This document shows positions 34,373 to 42,357 of a DNA stretch of 64,000 bases, piece by piece. Under the pieces are notes generated by a model that had not been told where the DNA came from, did no database searches, and saw only the letters and a program-made list of their open reading frames with translations. The stretch comes from Neisseria perflava (GTDB taxonomy: Bacteria; Pseudomonadota; Gammaproteobacteria; Burkholderiales; Neisseriaceae): the NCBI RefSeq assembly GCF_024170405.1, contig NZ_JALJYC010000009.1:17540-81539 (forward strand). The letters are read 5' to 3'. The translations under genes and the position numbers were made by a program. Each line of letters opens with the position of its first letter. Position 1 is the first letter of the stretch.

Positions 34373-35068
34373 TTAGTTGCTAACACTTGAAGTATCAACA
34401 CGTACGCCTAAACCCATGGTGCTGGATACGGCAATTTTACGCAGATACTGACCTTTGGCCGCAGCCGGTTTGGCTTTAACCAAAGCGTCCAGCAGTGCAT
34501 CAAAGTTTTCTTTCAAGTCAGCTTCAGCAAAAGAAGCACGACCAATAGTAGCGTGAATGATACCGGCTTTATCAGTACGGTATTGAACCTGACCAGCTTT
34601 GGCGTTTTTCACAGCCTCTGCAACATTCGGGGTTACAGTACCTACTTTCGGGTTCGGCATCAAACCACGCGGACCCAAAATAGTACCCAACTGACCGACA
34701 ATGCGCATTGCATCAGGAGAAGCAATCACAACGTCAAAATTCAGATTACCACCTTTAATCTCGGCAGCCAAATCTTCAAAACCGACCACATCTGCACCGG
34801 CTTCCTTGGCGGCATCAGCATTTGCACCTTGCGCAAACACAGCAACGCGGGTAGTTTTACCGGTACCCTTAGGCAATACTACAGAACCACGAATTACTTG
34901 GTCAGATTTACGCGGATCGACACCCAAATTGAAAGACACGTCAACAGACTCGTCAAATTTAGCAGTTGCCGTATTTTTTACCAAAGCAATGGCTTCATCG
35001 ATGGCATACAATTTATTGGCTTCAACAGAAGAGCGCAATGCTTTCAAGCGTTTAGATACTTTAGCCAT
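34373..35068 (-). CDS. rplA: 50S ribosomal protein L1
   Basis: L1 (231 residues) has the conserved G-T-I-L-G-P-R-G-L-M-P-N-P-K motif near residue 130 and forms the mobile L1 stalk that releases E-site tRNA. In E. coli it represses the L11 operon by binding the rplK leader. Its ATG shares a base with the rplK stop, so the two are coupled. Confidence 0.98.
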   Translation of the reverse strand: MAKVSKRLKALRSSVEANKLYAIDEAIALVKNTATAKFDESVDVSFNLGVDPRKSDQVIRGSVVLPKGTGKTTRVAVFAQGANADAAKEAGADVVGFEDLAAEIKGGNLNFDVVIASPDAMRIVGQLGTILGPRGLMPNPKVGTVTPNVAEAVKNAKAGQVQYRTDKAGIIHATIGRASFAEADLKENFDALLDALVKAKPAAAKGQYLRKIAVSSTMGLGVRVDTSSVSN

Positions 35069-35499
35069 TATACACCCTCCACATCCAAACCCATAGAACG
35101 GGCAGAACCAGCAATAATACGGACACGTGCATCCAAATCTGCGCCAGTCAAATCAGGTTCTTTAGTTGTCGCAATCTCTTCCAACTGTGCACGAGTTACT
35201 TTACCCACTTTATTAGTCAGCGGATTAGAACTACCTTTTTGAATACCGGCAGCTTTTTTCAATAAAATAGAAGCCGGAGGAGTTTTCATCACAAAAGTGA
35301 ATGATTTGTCTGCAAACGCAGTAATCACCACAGGAATCGGCAAACCCGGCTCCATGCCTTGGGTTGCAGCATTAAATGCTTTACAGAATTCCATGATATT
35401 CAGACCGCGCTGACCCAACGCAGGGCCGACCGGAGGAGATGGATTGGCTTTACCTGCAGGAATCTGCAGTTTGATGTAGCCGATAATTTTCTTTGCCAC
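35068..35499 (-). CDS. rplK: 50S ribosomal protein L11
   Basis: L11 (143 residues) begins MAKKIIGYIKLQIPAGKANP, with the proline-rich helix (P-P-V-G-P-A-L-G-Q-R-G) where thiopeptide-resistance changes arise; it looks wild type. It binds the GTPase-associated centre and is needed for the stringent response. It is the first gene behind the promoter at 35563-35591. Confidence 0.98.
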   Translation of the reverse strand: MAKKIIGYIKLQIPAGKANPSPPVGPALGQRGLNIMEFCKAFNAATQGMEPGLPIPVVITAFADKSFTFVMKTPPASILLKKAAGIQKGSSNPLTNKVGKVTRAQLEEIATTKEPDLTGADLDARVRIIAGSARSMGLDVEGV

Positions 35500-35562
35500 T
35501 TAAGGACTCCTAAATAAACGGGTATAACGCGGAAAATATCCGCTCCCCAAACAGAACTTGGA

Positions 35563-35591
35563 ATTATAAAAGCAATAAACTTTTTTATCAA
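35563..35591 (-). promoter_or_regulatory. Promoter of the rplKAJL operon
   Basis: On the minus strand TTGATA and a perfect TATAAT are separated by 17 bases. The site lies between nusG and rplK, with about 64 bases from the -10 element to the rplK start. Confidence 0.85.
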
Positions 35592-35613
35592 GTGTTTCAA
35601 ACGATTAAACTAC

Positions 35614-36147
35614 TTAAATTTTCTCAACTTGGCCAAATTCCAACTCAACCGGTGTTTCCCGACCAAAAATTTGTACGGAAACGCGCAATTTATTGCGCTC
35701 GTAATTAACCTCTTCAACTACACCGTTAAAATCAGCAAACGGACCTTCGTTGACACGCACCTGCTGACCCACTTCAAACTCCACTTTCGGTTTTGGTTTT
35801 TCCACACCACTTTTAACTTGTTGCAAAATTGCATCAGCTTCTCGTTGTGAAATCGGTGCAGGACGGTTGGCAGTACCACCAATAAAGCCAGATACGCGCG
35901 GCGTACTTTTTACCAAGTGCCAAGAATCATCGGTCATTTCCATTTCTACCAGCACATAACCCGGATAGAATTTGCGCTCAGTAATGGTACGACGACCATT
36001 TTTAATATCCACAACTTCTTCTACCGGCACCAGAATCTGACCAAAATAGTCTTCCATCTGTTCGCGGGCAATACGCTCTTTCAGCGTTTTCTGGACATTT
36101 TTCTCAAAGCCGGAATAAGCCTGTACGACATACCAACGTTTTGACAT
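35614..36147 (-). CDS. nusG: Transcription termination/antitermination protein NusG
   Basis: NusG (177 residues) starts MSKRWYVVQAYSGFEKNVQK and has the NGN domain followed by a KOW domain (D-F-N-G-V-V-E-E-V-N-Y). It links RNA polymerase to Rho or to ribosomal S10, which is also encoded in this window. It follows secE by two bases. Length is normal. Confidence 0.98.
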   Translation of the reverse strand: MSKRWYVVQAYSGFEKNVQKTLKERIAREQMEDYFGQILVPVEEVVDIKNGRRTITERKFYPGYVLVEMEMTDDSWHLVKSTPRVSGFIGGTANRPAPISQREADAILQQVKSGVEKPKPKVEFEVGQQVRVNEGPFADFNGVVEEVNYERNKLRVSVQIFGRETPVELEFGQVEKI

Positions 36148-36149
36148 TT

Positions 36150-36422
36150 TTATCCCCTCTTCAACAAGATATCAAAAAATAACCAGGAAATACCGGTATC
36201 AACCACATAAATAAATGCCGACAATACCGCAACAAAAATTACCACAAAAATTGTCATTTTGACGGCTTCATCGTGTGACGGCCATACAACCTTCTTAAAT
36301 TCAACCCAAGAATTACGGAAATAGGCAAATAAACCCTCTCTCTTTTGGGCAGGCGGCTTTCCGCCGGACTTCACAAGTTGACCCTGCTTTTTCGCAGTAT
36401 CTTCAGATGTATGTTCAGTCAT
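36150..36422 (-). CDS. secE: Protein translocase subunit SecE
   Basis: This 90-residue SecE is the short single-helix form. A hydrophilic N-terminus rich in Lys/Gln precedes the conserved amphipathic segment (W-V-E-F-K-K-V-V-W-P-S) and one transmembrane helix (M-T-I-F-V-V-I-F-V-A-V-L). It clamps SecY in the inner membrane. It forms a pair with nusG and begins after the tRNA-Trp terminator; a clear promoter was not found in the 118-base gap. Confidence 0.96.
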   Translation of the reverse strand: MTEHTSEDTAKKQGQLVKSGGKPPAQKREGLFAYFRNSWVEFKKVVWPSHDEAVKMTIFVVIFVAVLSAFIYVVDTGISWLFFDILLKRG

Positions 36423-36540
36423 CTTAAACTCGCTTACCGCCCCTCGTACAAGCTGACCGGCAGCTCACACACTCGAATAAAGCGGCAATTCATTAAAATA
36501 AATACTGTTAGCCCGAATATATACAAACCAACAGATACAA

Positions 36541-36573
36541 AAAAATTAACCGGCACAAGGCCGGTTAATTTTT
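36541..36573 (-). terminator. Terminator after tufB and tRNA-Trp
   Basis: A perfect 13-bp stem (36541-36553 with 36561-36573) with a seven-base loop and a following T run on the minus strand starts five bases after the tRNA-Trp 3' end. It closes the tRNA-tuf-tRNA transcript. Confidence 0.9.
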
Positions 36574-36577
36574 TATT

Positions 36578-36653
36578 TGGCAGGCCAAGAGGGTCTCGAA
36601 CCCCCAACCCTCGGTTTTGGAGACCGATACTCTACCAATTGAGCTATTGGCCT
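36578..36653 (-). tRNA. tRNA-Trp(CCA)
   Basis: The 76-nt cloverleaf has a 7-bp acceptor stem AGGCCAA/TTGGCCT, the T-loop GGTTCGAGA, an encoded 3' CCA, and an anticodon loop C-T-C-C-A-A-A giving anticodon CCA. It lies between tuf and secE, as in most proteobacteria. Confidence 0.96.
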
Positions 36654-36659
36654 CTAAAC

Positions 36660-37850
36660 TTAAGCGATTACATTAGAAACAACGCCAGCACCTACGGTAC
36701 GGCCACCTTCACGAATCGCAAAACGCAAACCGTTTTCCATCGCAATCGGAGCAATCAGCTCTACGGTGATTTTTACGTTCTCACCAGGCATTACCATTTC
36801 CACACCCTCAGACAAGGTAACCGCACCGGTCACGTCTGTTGTACGGAAGTAGAATTGCGGACGGTAGTTCGCGAAGAACGGAGTGTGACGACCACCCTCT
36901 TCTTTGCTCAATACGTAAACTTCTGCTTCAAATTTGGTGTGCGGAGTGATAGAACCCGGTTTAGCCAATACTTGACCGCGTTCCACTTCTTCACGTTTGG
37001 TACCGCGCAGCAGTACACCTACGTTGTCACCGGCTTGACCTTCGTCCAGCAGTTTGCGGAACATTTCCACACCGGTACAAGTGGTTTTTTGGGTGTCTTT
37101 CAGACCAACGATTTCAATCTCGTCACCCACATGGATCACACCGCGTTCTACACGACCGGTTACTACGGTACCACGACCAGAGATCGAGAATACGTCTTCG
37201 ATCGGCAGCAGGAACGGTTTGTCAACAGCACGTTCCGGAGTTGGAATGTAGCCATCCAAAGCGTCAGCCAATGCAAAGATTGCGGTTTCGCCGATTTCAG
37301 AAGTATCACCTTCCAATGCTTTCAGGGCAGAACCTTTAACGATCGGGCAGTCGTCACCCGGGAAATCGTAGCTGCTCAGCAGGTCGCGAATTTCCATCTC
37401 AACCAGTTCCAACAACTCTTCGTCGTCAACCATGTCGCATTTATTCATAAACACCAAAATGTACGGTACGCCTACTTGGCGGGCCAACAGGATGTGTTCG
37501 CGGGTTTGCGGCATAGGACCGTCAGCAGCAGATACCACCAAAATTGCACCGTCCATCTGAGCGGCACCGGTAATCATATTTTTCACATAGTCGGCGTGTC
37601 CCGGGCAGTCTACGTGAGCGTAGTGGCGGGTTTCGGTTTCGTATTCTACGTGAGAAGTATTAATGGTAATACCGCGGGCTTTTTCTTCCGGCGCATTGTC
37701 GATTTGGTCGTAGGCTTTGGCCGCACCACCGAATTTTTTAGACAAAATAGTAGTCAAAGCAGCAGTCAGAGTGGTTTTACCATGGTCAACGTGACCGATG
37801 GTGCCAACGTTTACGTGCGGTTTGCTACGTTCAAATTTTTCCTTAGCCAT
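36660..37850 (-). CDS. tuf: Elongation factor Tu, second copy
   Basis: This second 396-residue EF-Tu is identical in protein sequence to the copy at 16596-17786 and almost identical in DNA; one visible difference is the penultimate region, ATTAC-A-TTAG here against ATTAC-G-TTAG. The flanks diverge immediately outside the coding region. It is embedded in a tRNA operon (Tyr, Gly, Thr before it, Trp after it), a common arrangement that ties EF-Tu output to tRNA supply. Confidence 0.99.
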   Translation of the reverse strand: MAKEKFERSKPHVNVGTIGHVDHGKTTLTAALTTILSKKFGGAAKAYDQIDNAPEEKARGITINTSHVEYETETRHYAHVDCPGHADYVKNMITGAAQMDGAILVVSAADGPMPQTREHILLARQVGVPYILVFMNKCDMVDDEELLELVEMEIRDLLSSYDFPGDDCPIVKGSALKALEGDTSEIGETAIFALADALDGYIPTPERAVDKPFLLPIEDVFSISGRGTVVTGRVERGVIHVGDEIEIVGLKDTQKTTCTGVEMFRKLLDEGQAGDNVGVLLRGTKREEVERGQVLAKPGSITPHTKFEAEVYVLSKEEGGRHTPFFANYRPQFYFRTTDVTGAVTLSEGVEMVMPGENVKITVELIAPIAMENGLRFAIREGGRTVGAGVVSNVIA

Positions 37851-37902
37851 GGCAATTTCCTATCCTAATAGCTGTACAAAAATATAAGAGTAAAAACGAA
37901 GA

Positions 37903-37978
<76 letters not shown>

Positions 37979-37988
37979 AAATTGTGCT

Positions 37989-38062
37989 TGGAGCGGGTGA
38001 AGGGAATCGAACCCTCACCGTAAGCTTGGAAGGCTTCTGCTCTACCATTGAGCTACACCCGC
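37989..38062 (-). tRNA. tRNA-Gly(TCC)
   Basis: The 74-nt gene starts GCGGGTGTAGCTC, has anticodon loop C-T-T-C-C-A-A (anticodon TCC), T-loop GTTCGATTC and an encoded CCA. One mismatch closes the outer end of the anticodon stem. It lies ten bases upstream of the tRNA-Thr gene. Confidence 0.95.
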
Positions 38063-38092
38063 TACTTACTCTTACTCCAAGTAAGATATTTT

Positions 38093-38176
38093 TGGTGGAG
38101 GGAGAAGGATTCGAACCTTCGAAGCTCACGCAACAGATTTACAGTCTGCCCCCTTTGACCGCTCGGGAATCCCTCC
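38093..38176 (-). tRNA. tRNA-Tyr(GTA)
   Basis: The 84-nt gene has the long variable arm of class II tRNAs, acceptor stem GGAGGGA, anticodon loop C-T-G-T-A-A-A (anticodon GTA) and an encoded CCA. It is the first gene of the tRNA-tuf operon. Confidence 0.96.
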
Positions 38177-38189
38177 AAAAGAGAACGCT

Positions 38190-38218
38190 AGTTTATTTAA
38201 ATCACTTCCAACGGTCAA
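38190..38218 (-). promoter_or_regulatory. Promoter of the tRNA-Tyr operon
   Basis: On the minus strand TTGACC and TAAACT are separated by 17 bases. The -10 element lies 13 bases before the tRNA-Tyr 5' end, a normal distance for a stable-RNA promoter. Confidence 0.75.
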
Positions 38219-38273
38219 GAACTTTTTTCATTATTTTTTTAAAAACATCTCAACACAATGATTATTATTGGAT

Positions 38274-38525
38274 TTATTTTTCAGAAATAATGCGGATATA
38301 CTTAGCTTGCAGTTCTTCTTGGCTTTCCGGATGTTCTTCATCAATCAGAATACAGTCTACCGGACACACCTGCTGGCATTGCGGTTCGTCATAATGGCCG
38401 ACGCATTGGGTACACAGATTCGGATTGATTTCGTAAATTTCTTCACCTTGAGAAATCGCATCATTCGGGCACTCCGGCTCGCAGACATCGCAGTTGATGC
38501 ACTCGTCCGTAATAAAGAGCGACAT
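38274..38525 (-). CDS. YfhL-type 2[4Fe-4S] ferredoxin
   Basis: This 83-residue acidic protein has two iron-sulfur motifs: C9-x2-C12-x2-C15-x3-C19-P and C38-x2-C41-x8-C50-x3-C54-P. The spacing matches YfhL/Allochromatium-type 8Fe ferredoxins, with an extra Cys58. It is a small electron carrier; the redox partner is unknown. An extended -10 element lies about 45 bases upstream. A tRNA operon precedes nothing in common with it, so it is probably transcribed alone. Confidence 0.92.
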   Translation of the reverse strand: MSLFITDECINCDVCEPECPNDAISQGEEIYEINPNLCTQCVGHYDEPQCQQVCPVDCILIDEEHPESQEELQAKYIRIISEK

Positions 38526-38568
38526 TATTTTTCCTTTTTCATTAAATTTTCAAAACCGACGGGCGCGG

Positions 38569-38577
38569 ATTATAGCA
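38569..38577 (-). promoter_or_regulatory. Extended -10 promoter of the ferredoxin gene
   Basis: On the minus strand TGC is followed directly by TATAAT, an extended -10 element, about 45 bases upstream of the ferredoxin start. No good -35 hexamer is present. Confidence 0.5.
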
Positions 38578-38644
38578 CATACTGTTGCGTGAAAACGGCG
38601 GCAAACGAATGTTTACACCACGGAAATGATTCTCAAATGACAAT

Positions 38645-39217
38645 CTATTCAACTGCTTGCGCATATTGCAGTAAAGCGAAGCGGCTCATGCCCGATTTGC
38701 CTTCGCGGTAGGGAAACAGCCACTGCGGATACTCGGGCAAGACACCCGCTTCAATATAAACAAACGCACCCTCCTTCAGACGGCCTTGCAGCGCGGCAAA
38801 CAAATCCGACCACTGCTGCCAGGCAAACGGCGGGTCGAGCAGCACCACATCAAAACGGCTGCCGCCGTTTTTCAGATAAATCAGGCCGTCTGAAACCTGC
38901 GTTTCCGCCCGGGTCAAACCCAATTCGCCAATATTGCGGCGCAGGTTCTGCGCCGTTTGGCGGTTGCTTTCCACCAACACCACCTGCTGCGCGTGGCGCG
39001 ATGCGGCCTCCAAGCCCAAGGCGCCGCTGCCGGCAAACAAATCCAATACCGTCTTACCGGTCAAGTCCTGCCCCAGCCAGTTGAATAATTTTTCGCGCAC
39101 CATATCCGGCGTGGGGCGCAAGCCTTCTGCGGCGGCAAAAGTCAATTTTCTGCCCCGGTGCGTACCGCCGATAATGCGCACCTGATTGCTGTGTTTGCTG
39201 TTTTTACTCTGCTTCAT
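38645..39217 (-). CDS. rsmD: 16S rRNA (guanine(966)-N2)-methyltransferase
   Basis: This 190-residue SAM-dependent methyltransferase shows R-I-I-G-G-x-x-R-G-R-K-L at the N-terminus, P-T-P-D-M-V-R-E-K-L-F-N-W-L, SAM motif I (L-D-L-F-A-G-S-G-A-L-G-L-E-A) and the catalytic D-P-P-F. These are hallmarks of RsmD, which methylates G966 of 16S rRNA. The ATG at 39217 is preferred; an in-frame TTG four codons upstream is less likely. A one-copy uptake-sequence core lies inside the gene. Confidence 0.94.
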   Translation of the reverse strand: MKQSKNSKHSNQVRIIGGTHRGRKLTFAAAEGLRPTPDMVREKLFNWLGQDLTGKTVLDLFAGSGALGLEAASRHAQQVVLVESNRQTAQNLRRNIGELGLTRAETQVSDGLIYLKNGGSRFDVVLLDPPFAWQQWSDLFAALQGRLKEGAFVYIEAGVLPEYPQWLFPYREGKSGMSRFALLQYAQAVE

Positions 39218-39233
39218 GTTTATCCACAAACAA

Positions 39234-39291
39234 ATGCCGTCTGAAACCTAAGTTTTTGCAATGCAAAAATTTACTATTTTTCAGACGGCAT
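39234..39291. terminator. Uptake-sequence inverted pair between topA and rsmD
   Basis: Two perfect ATGCCGTCTGAA copies in inverted orientation enclose an inner hairpin around TTTTTGCAATGCAAAAA. It lies between the topA stop and rsmD and is a probable terminator for topA. Confidence 0.8.
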
Positions 39292-39310
39292 GATGGTTCA
39301 AAGCTAAATC

Positions 39311-41635
39311 CTACTCTTCCCCACCGCTCCCCTTGGCCGCAGGCGGTTCGATCTGCTCTTTCCAGCCGCATTCTTTTTGCGGGCAGACTTGTTCCACGCC
39401 CCAGCGTTTGGTGGTTTTGATGGTCAATACCGGCCAATGGCACTTCGGACATTCTTCGGCAACCGGCGGATTCCAAGTGGCGTAGTTGCAGTCGGGATAG
39501 GTTTCGCAGCTGTAAAACAGTTTGCCGTAACGCGATTTGCGCTCGACCAAGTGGCCTTTTTTACATTGCGGGCATTCTACGCCGGTGTCTTTCGGTTTTT
39601 CCAAAGGCTCGACGTGTTTGCACTTGGGATAGTTGGCGCAGCCGATGAATTTGCTGCCGGTGCGGCTGTATTTGTACACCAGCTGTCCGCCGCATTTAGA
39701 GCATTGGCGGCCGTCAAGCTCGGCCTGCTCTGCGGCTTGTTTGGCGATACGCTCGGCGGCTTCTTCGGCGGTTTCGTTGACGTTGCGGGTGTAGTTGCAC
39801 TCAGGATAGCCGGCGCAGGCGATAAAGCGTCCCATTTTGCCGAATTTGATTTGCAGCTTGTGCTGTCCGCATTGCGGGCAGGTTTCGTCCAGCTCTTCGG
39901 TGGTGAATTTGGCACGCTCGATGCCTTCTTTTTCTTCCACTTGTTTGCTGAAGCCTTTCCAAAATTGGCTCATCACCGGCACCCATTGGCGTTTGCCGTT
40001 GGCGATGTCGTCGAGCTGGTCTTCCAGTTTGGCGGTAAAGTGGTAATCGACGTATTGGGCGAAATGCTCGGTCAGGAATTTGTTGACGATTTCACCGGTG
40101 TCGGTGGGCATAAAGCGTTTTTGCTCAAGGGTCACGTATTCGCGGTCTTTGAGCGTGGAAATAATGCTGGCGTAGGTCGAAGGGCGGCCGATGCCGTATT
40201 CTTCCAGCGCTTTCACCAAAGTGGCTTCGTTAAAGCGCGGCGGCGGGCTGGTGAAGTGTTGCTCGCCGTAGAGTTTGTCCACCGGCAGGGCATCGCCTTC
40301 GGCCATTTCGGGCAGTTTTTTGTTGTCTTCGCCTTCGTCGCTGTCGTCAGTGCCTTCTTCGTACACGCTCAGGAAGCCGGCAAAGGTCTGCACTTGGCCG
40401 GTCACGCGGAACACGCCTTCGCCCACGCCGATATCGACGGTGGTCTGGTCAAATTTGGCCGGAGTCATTTGGCAGGCGACAGTGCGCTGCCAAATCATTT
40501 GGTACAGCTTGAACTGGTCGGCGGTCAGAAACGGCTTCACGCTTTCGGGGGTGCGGTACACGGACGTCGGGCGGATGGCCTCGTGCGCTTCTTGGGCGTT
40601 TTTGGACTTGGTTTTGTATTGTTTCGCGCTGCCCGGCAGGTATTCTTTGCCGATTTTGTTTTCGATATAGTGGCGGATTTCGGTCAGCGCTTCGTCGGCC
40701 AGCGTTACGCTGTCGGTACGCATATAGGTAATCAGACCGATGGCGCCCTGCCCCACGTCTATGCCCTCGTAGAGCTGTTGCGCGGTACGCATGGTGCGGT
40801 CGGTGGTCATGCCCAGTTTGCGCACGGCATCCTGCTGCATGGTGGAGGTGGTAAACGGCGCGGCGGGATTGCGGCTGCGTTTTTTCTTTTCCACCGCCAC
40901 GACTTGCGCCGGTTTGCCGTTTAAGGCCGCCAATACGTCGGCTTGCGCGCTTTCAGACGGCAGGGCGAACTGCTCCAGCTTTTCGCCTTGGTATTGCACC
41001 AGCTTGGCGGTAAATTTGCTGCGCCCTTTGTGGCTGTCGAGGTGGATCGTCCAGTATTCCTGCGTTTCAAAGGCGCGGATTTCGTTTTCGCGCTCGCAAA
41101 TCAGGCGCAGGGCGGGGCTTTGCACGCGGCCGGCGGAGAGGCCGCGACGGATTTTTTTCCACAACAGCGGCGACAGATTAAAACCGACCAGATAATCTAA
41201 GGCGCGGCGGGCTTGCTGCGCATCGACCAAGTTTACTTCCAGTTCGCGCGGGTGGGCGATGGCGTCGAGTACGGCGTTTTTGGTAATTTCGTGGAACACC
41301 ACGCGCTGCGGCTTGATGTTTTTCAGGCCGCGTTTGGATTTGAGGATTTCCTGCAAGTGCCAGGAAATGGCCTCGCCTTCCCTATCCGGGTCGGTGGCCA
41401 GATAGAGGTTTTCTGCTTCTTTGGCGGCGGAAACAATCGCATCGACGTGTTTGCTGTTGCGCGATACGAGCTGGTATTTCATGGCAAAATTGTTGTCGGG
41501 ATCGACCGCGCCGTTTTTCGGCACCAAATCGCGCACGTGGCCGTAGGAGGCCAGAATTTCAAAATCGCCGCCCAAGTATTTTTTTAAGGTTTTGGCCTTA
41601 GAGGGAGATTCGACGATTAATAGGTTTTTTGCCAT
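39311..41635 (-). CDS. topA: DNA topoisomerase I
   Basis: The 774-residue type IA topoisomerase relaxes negative supercoils. The Toprim domain starts MAKNLLIVESPSKAKT and has the D-P-D-R-E-G-E motif. The active-site tyrosine is in G-L-I-T-Y-M-R-T-D. The C-terminus carries four zinc-ribbon-like modules: three with two C-x2-C-type pairs ending in Y-P-E/K/D-C, and a last one beginning C-P-K-C-H-W. It is transcribed alone or with smg upstream. Confidence 0.97.
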   Translation of the reverse strand: MAKNLLIVESPSKAKTLKKYLGGDFEILASYGHVRDLVPKNGAVDPDNNFAMKYQLVSRNSKHVDAIVSAAKEAENLYLATDPDREGEAISWHLQEILKSKRGLKNIKPQRVVFHEITKNAVLDAIAHPRELEVNLVDAQQARRALDYLVGFNLSPLLWKKIRRGLSAGRVQSPALRLICERENEIRAFETQEYWTIHLDSHKGRSKFTAKLVQYQGEKLEQFALPSESAQADVLAALNGKPAQVVAVEKKKRSRNPAAPFTTSTMQQDAVRKLGMTTDRTMRTAQQLYEGIDVGQGAIGLITYMRTDSVTLADEALTEIRHYIENKIGKEYLPGSAKQYKTKSKNAQEAHEAIRPTSVYRTPESVKPFLTADQFKLYQMIWQRTVACQMTPAKFDQTTVDIGVGEGVFRVTGQVQTFAGFLSVYEEGTDDSDEGEDNKKLPEMAEGDALPVDKLYGEQHFTSPPPRFNEATLVKALEEYGIGRPSTYASIISTLKDREYVTLEQKRFMPTDTGEIVNKFLTEHFAQYVDYHFTAKLEDQLDDIANGKRQWVPVMSQFWKGFSKQVEEKEGIERAKFTTEELDETCPQCGQHKLQIKFGKMGRFIACAGYPECNYTRNVNETAEEAAERIAKQAAEQAELDGRQCSKCGGQLVYKYSRTGSKFIGCANYPKCKHVEPLEKPKDTGVECPQCKKGHLVERKSRYGKLFYSCETYPDCNYATWNPPVAEECPKCHWPVLTIKTTKRWGVEQVCPQKECGWKEQIEPPAAKGSGGEE

Positions 41636-41680
41636 CGTGGTTCTCTTTAATGTATTGGTTTTATGGTGTGCCGGTGTGTT

Positions 41681-41808
41681 TTCAGACGGCCTTGCGGAAT
41701 TTTAGGCCGTCTGAAAATAATGATGTAGCTTGGGTTACGAAACCCAACATCATGCCGCCCTTGTCTGGGTTTAATTTATATGATTGTTGGGTTTACAACC
41801 CAACCTAC
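41681..41808. repeat. Uptake-sequence pair plus two GGTTGGGTT-type inverted repeats
   Basis: An inverted pair of AG-type uptake sequences (41681-41692, 41704-41715) is followed by two short dyads, one of the form GTAGCTTGGGTT...AACCCAAC (41725-41750) and one GTTGGGTTTACAACCCAACCTAC (41785-41808). The same type of dyad recurs at 49978-50045 and around fmt/def. This fills the smg-topA gap; no gene is seen. Confidence 0.7.
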
Positions 41809-41819
41809 GCAGATATGGC

Positions 41820-42275
41820 TTAATGCATTACCGCTTTGCCGCTGAGCGCATCCATCAAATCGTCGCCGATTAACACCGGCAGTTCGCTTTTGTGCGCCCA
41901 CAACACCAGCAGCGTCAGCACCTTGGCAATGTCCACGGTAATTTCTTCCGGCGGGATGTGCATCAGCGCGTGAATCACGATTTCGCGCTGCTCGTAATTG
42001 ATGCCGTGTTCTTCAATCAGATATTGCAGCAGGCCGATAACTTCCACCGGCAGGTTGTCGGCCTCTTCCGCGCAATAAATGCGGAAAGCGCGGCTGTCGG
42101 CAGGCTCGACGGCAAATTCAGAGCTGGTCAGCAACACTTCCATCATCATCAGCGTGTTGCTGATTTCGTTGACATCAAAACCGGCATCTTCCAGCAGCTG
42201 GCCTAAGTCTTCCGGCGGCGGGCAACGGTCGAAATCTTGAAAATGTTCAATTAAAAATGCGATGACTTCTGCCAT
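41820..42275 (-). CDS. smg: Smg family protein (DUF494)
   Basis: This 151-residue acidic, helical protein starts MAEVIAFLIEHFQDFDRCPP. It matches the Smg/DUF494 family, which in proteobacteria lies between dprA and topA as it does here. The molecular function is unknown. It has no signal peptide or transmembrane segment. It follows dprA by about 80 bases. Confidence 0.9.
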   Translation of the reverse strand: MAEVIAFLIEHFQDFDRCPPPEDLGQLLEDAGFDVNEISNTLMMMEVLLTSSEFAVEPADSRAFRIYCAEEADNLPVEVIGLLQYLIEEHGINYEQREIVIHALMHIPPEEITVDIAKVLTLLVLWAHKSELPVLIGDDLMDALSGKAVMH

Positions 42276-42357
42276 GCGTGTTCCTTGTCGGGTAATTTGG
42301 CAGCAGAGCTGCCGCGATTATTTGGTTTTCCGTTCAGACGGCGGGTCGAGACCCACC

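Noticed and set aside
39377..40924. 515-codon plus-strand frame over topA
   Set aside because: It is an antisense shadow of a well-supported topA gene, rich in Phe, Gly and Val as expected from reverse reading.
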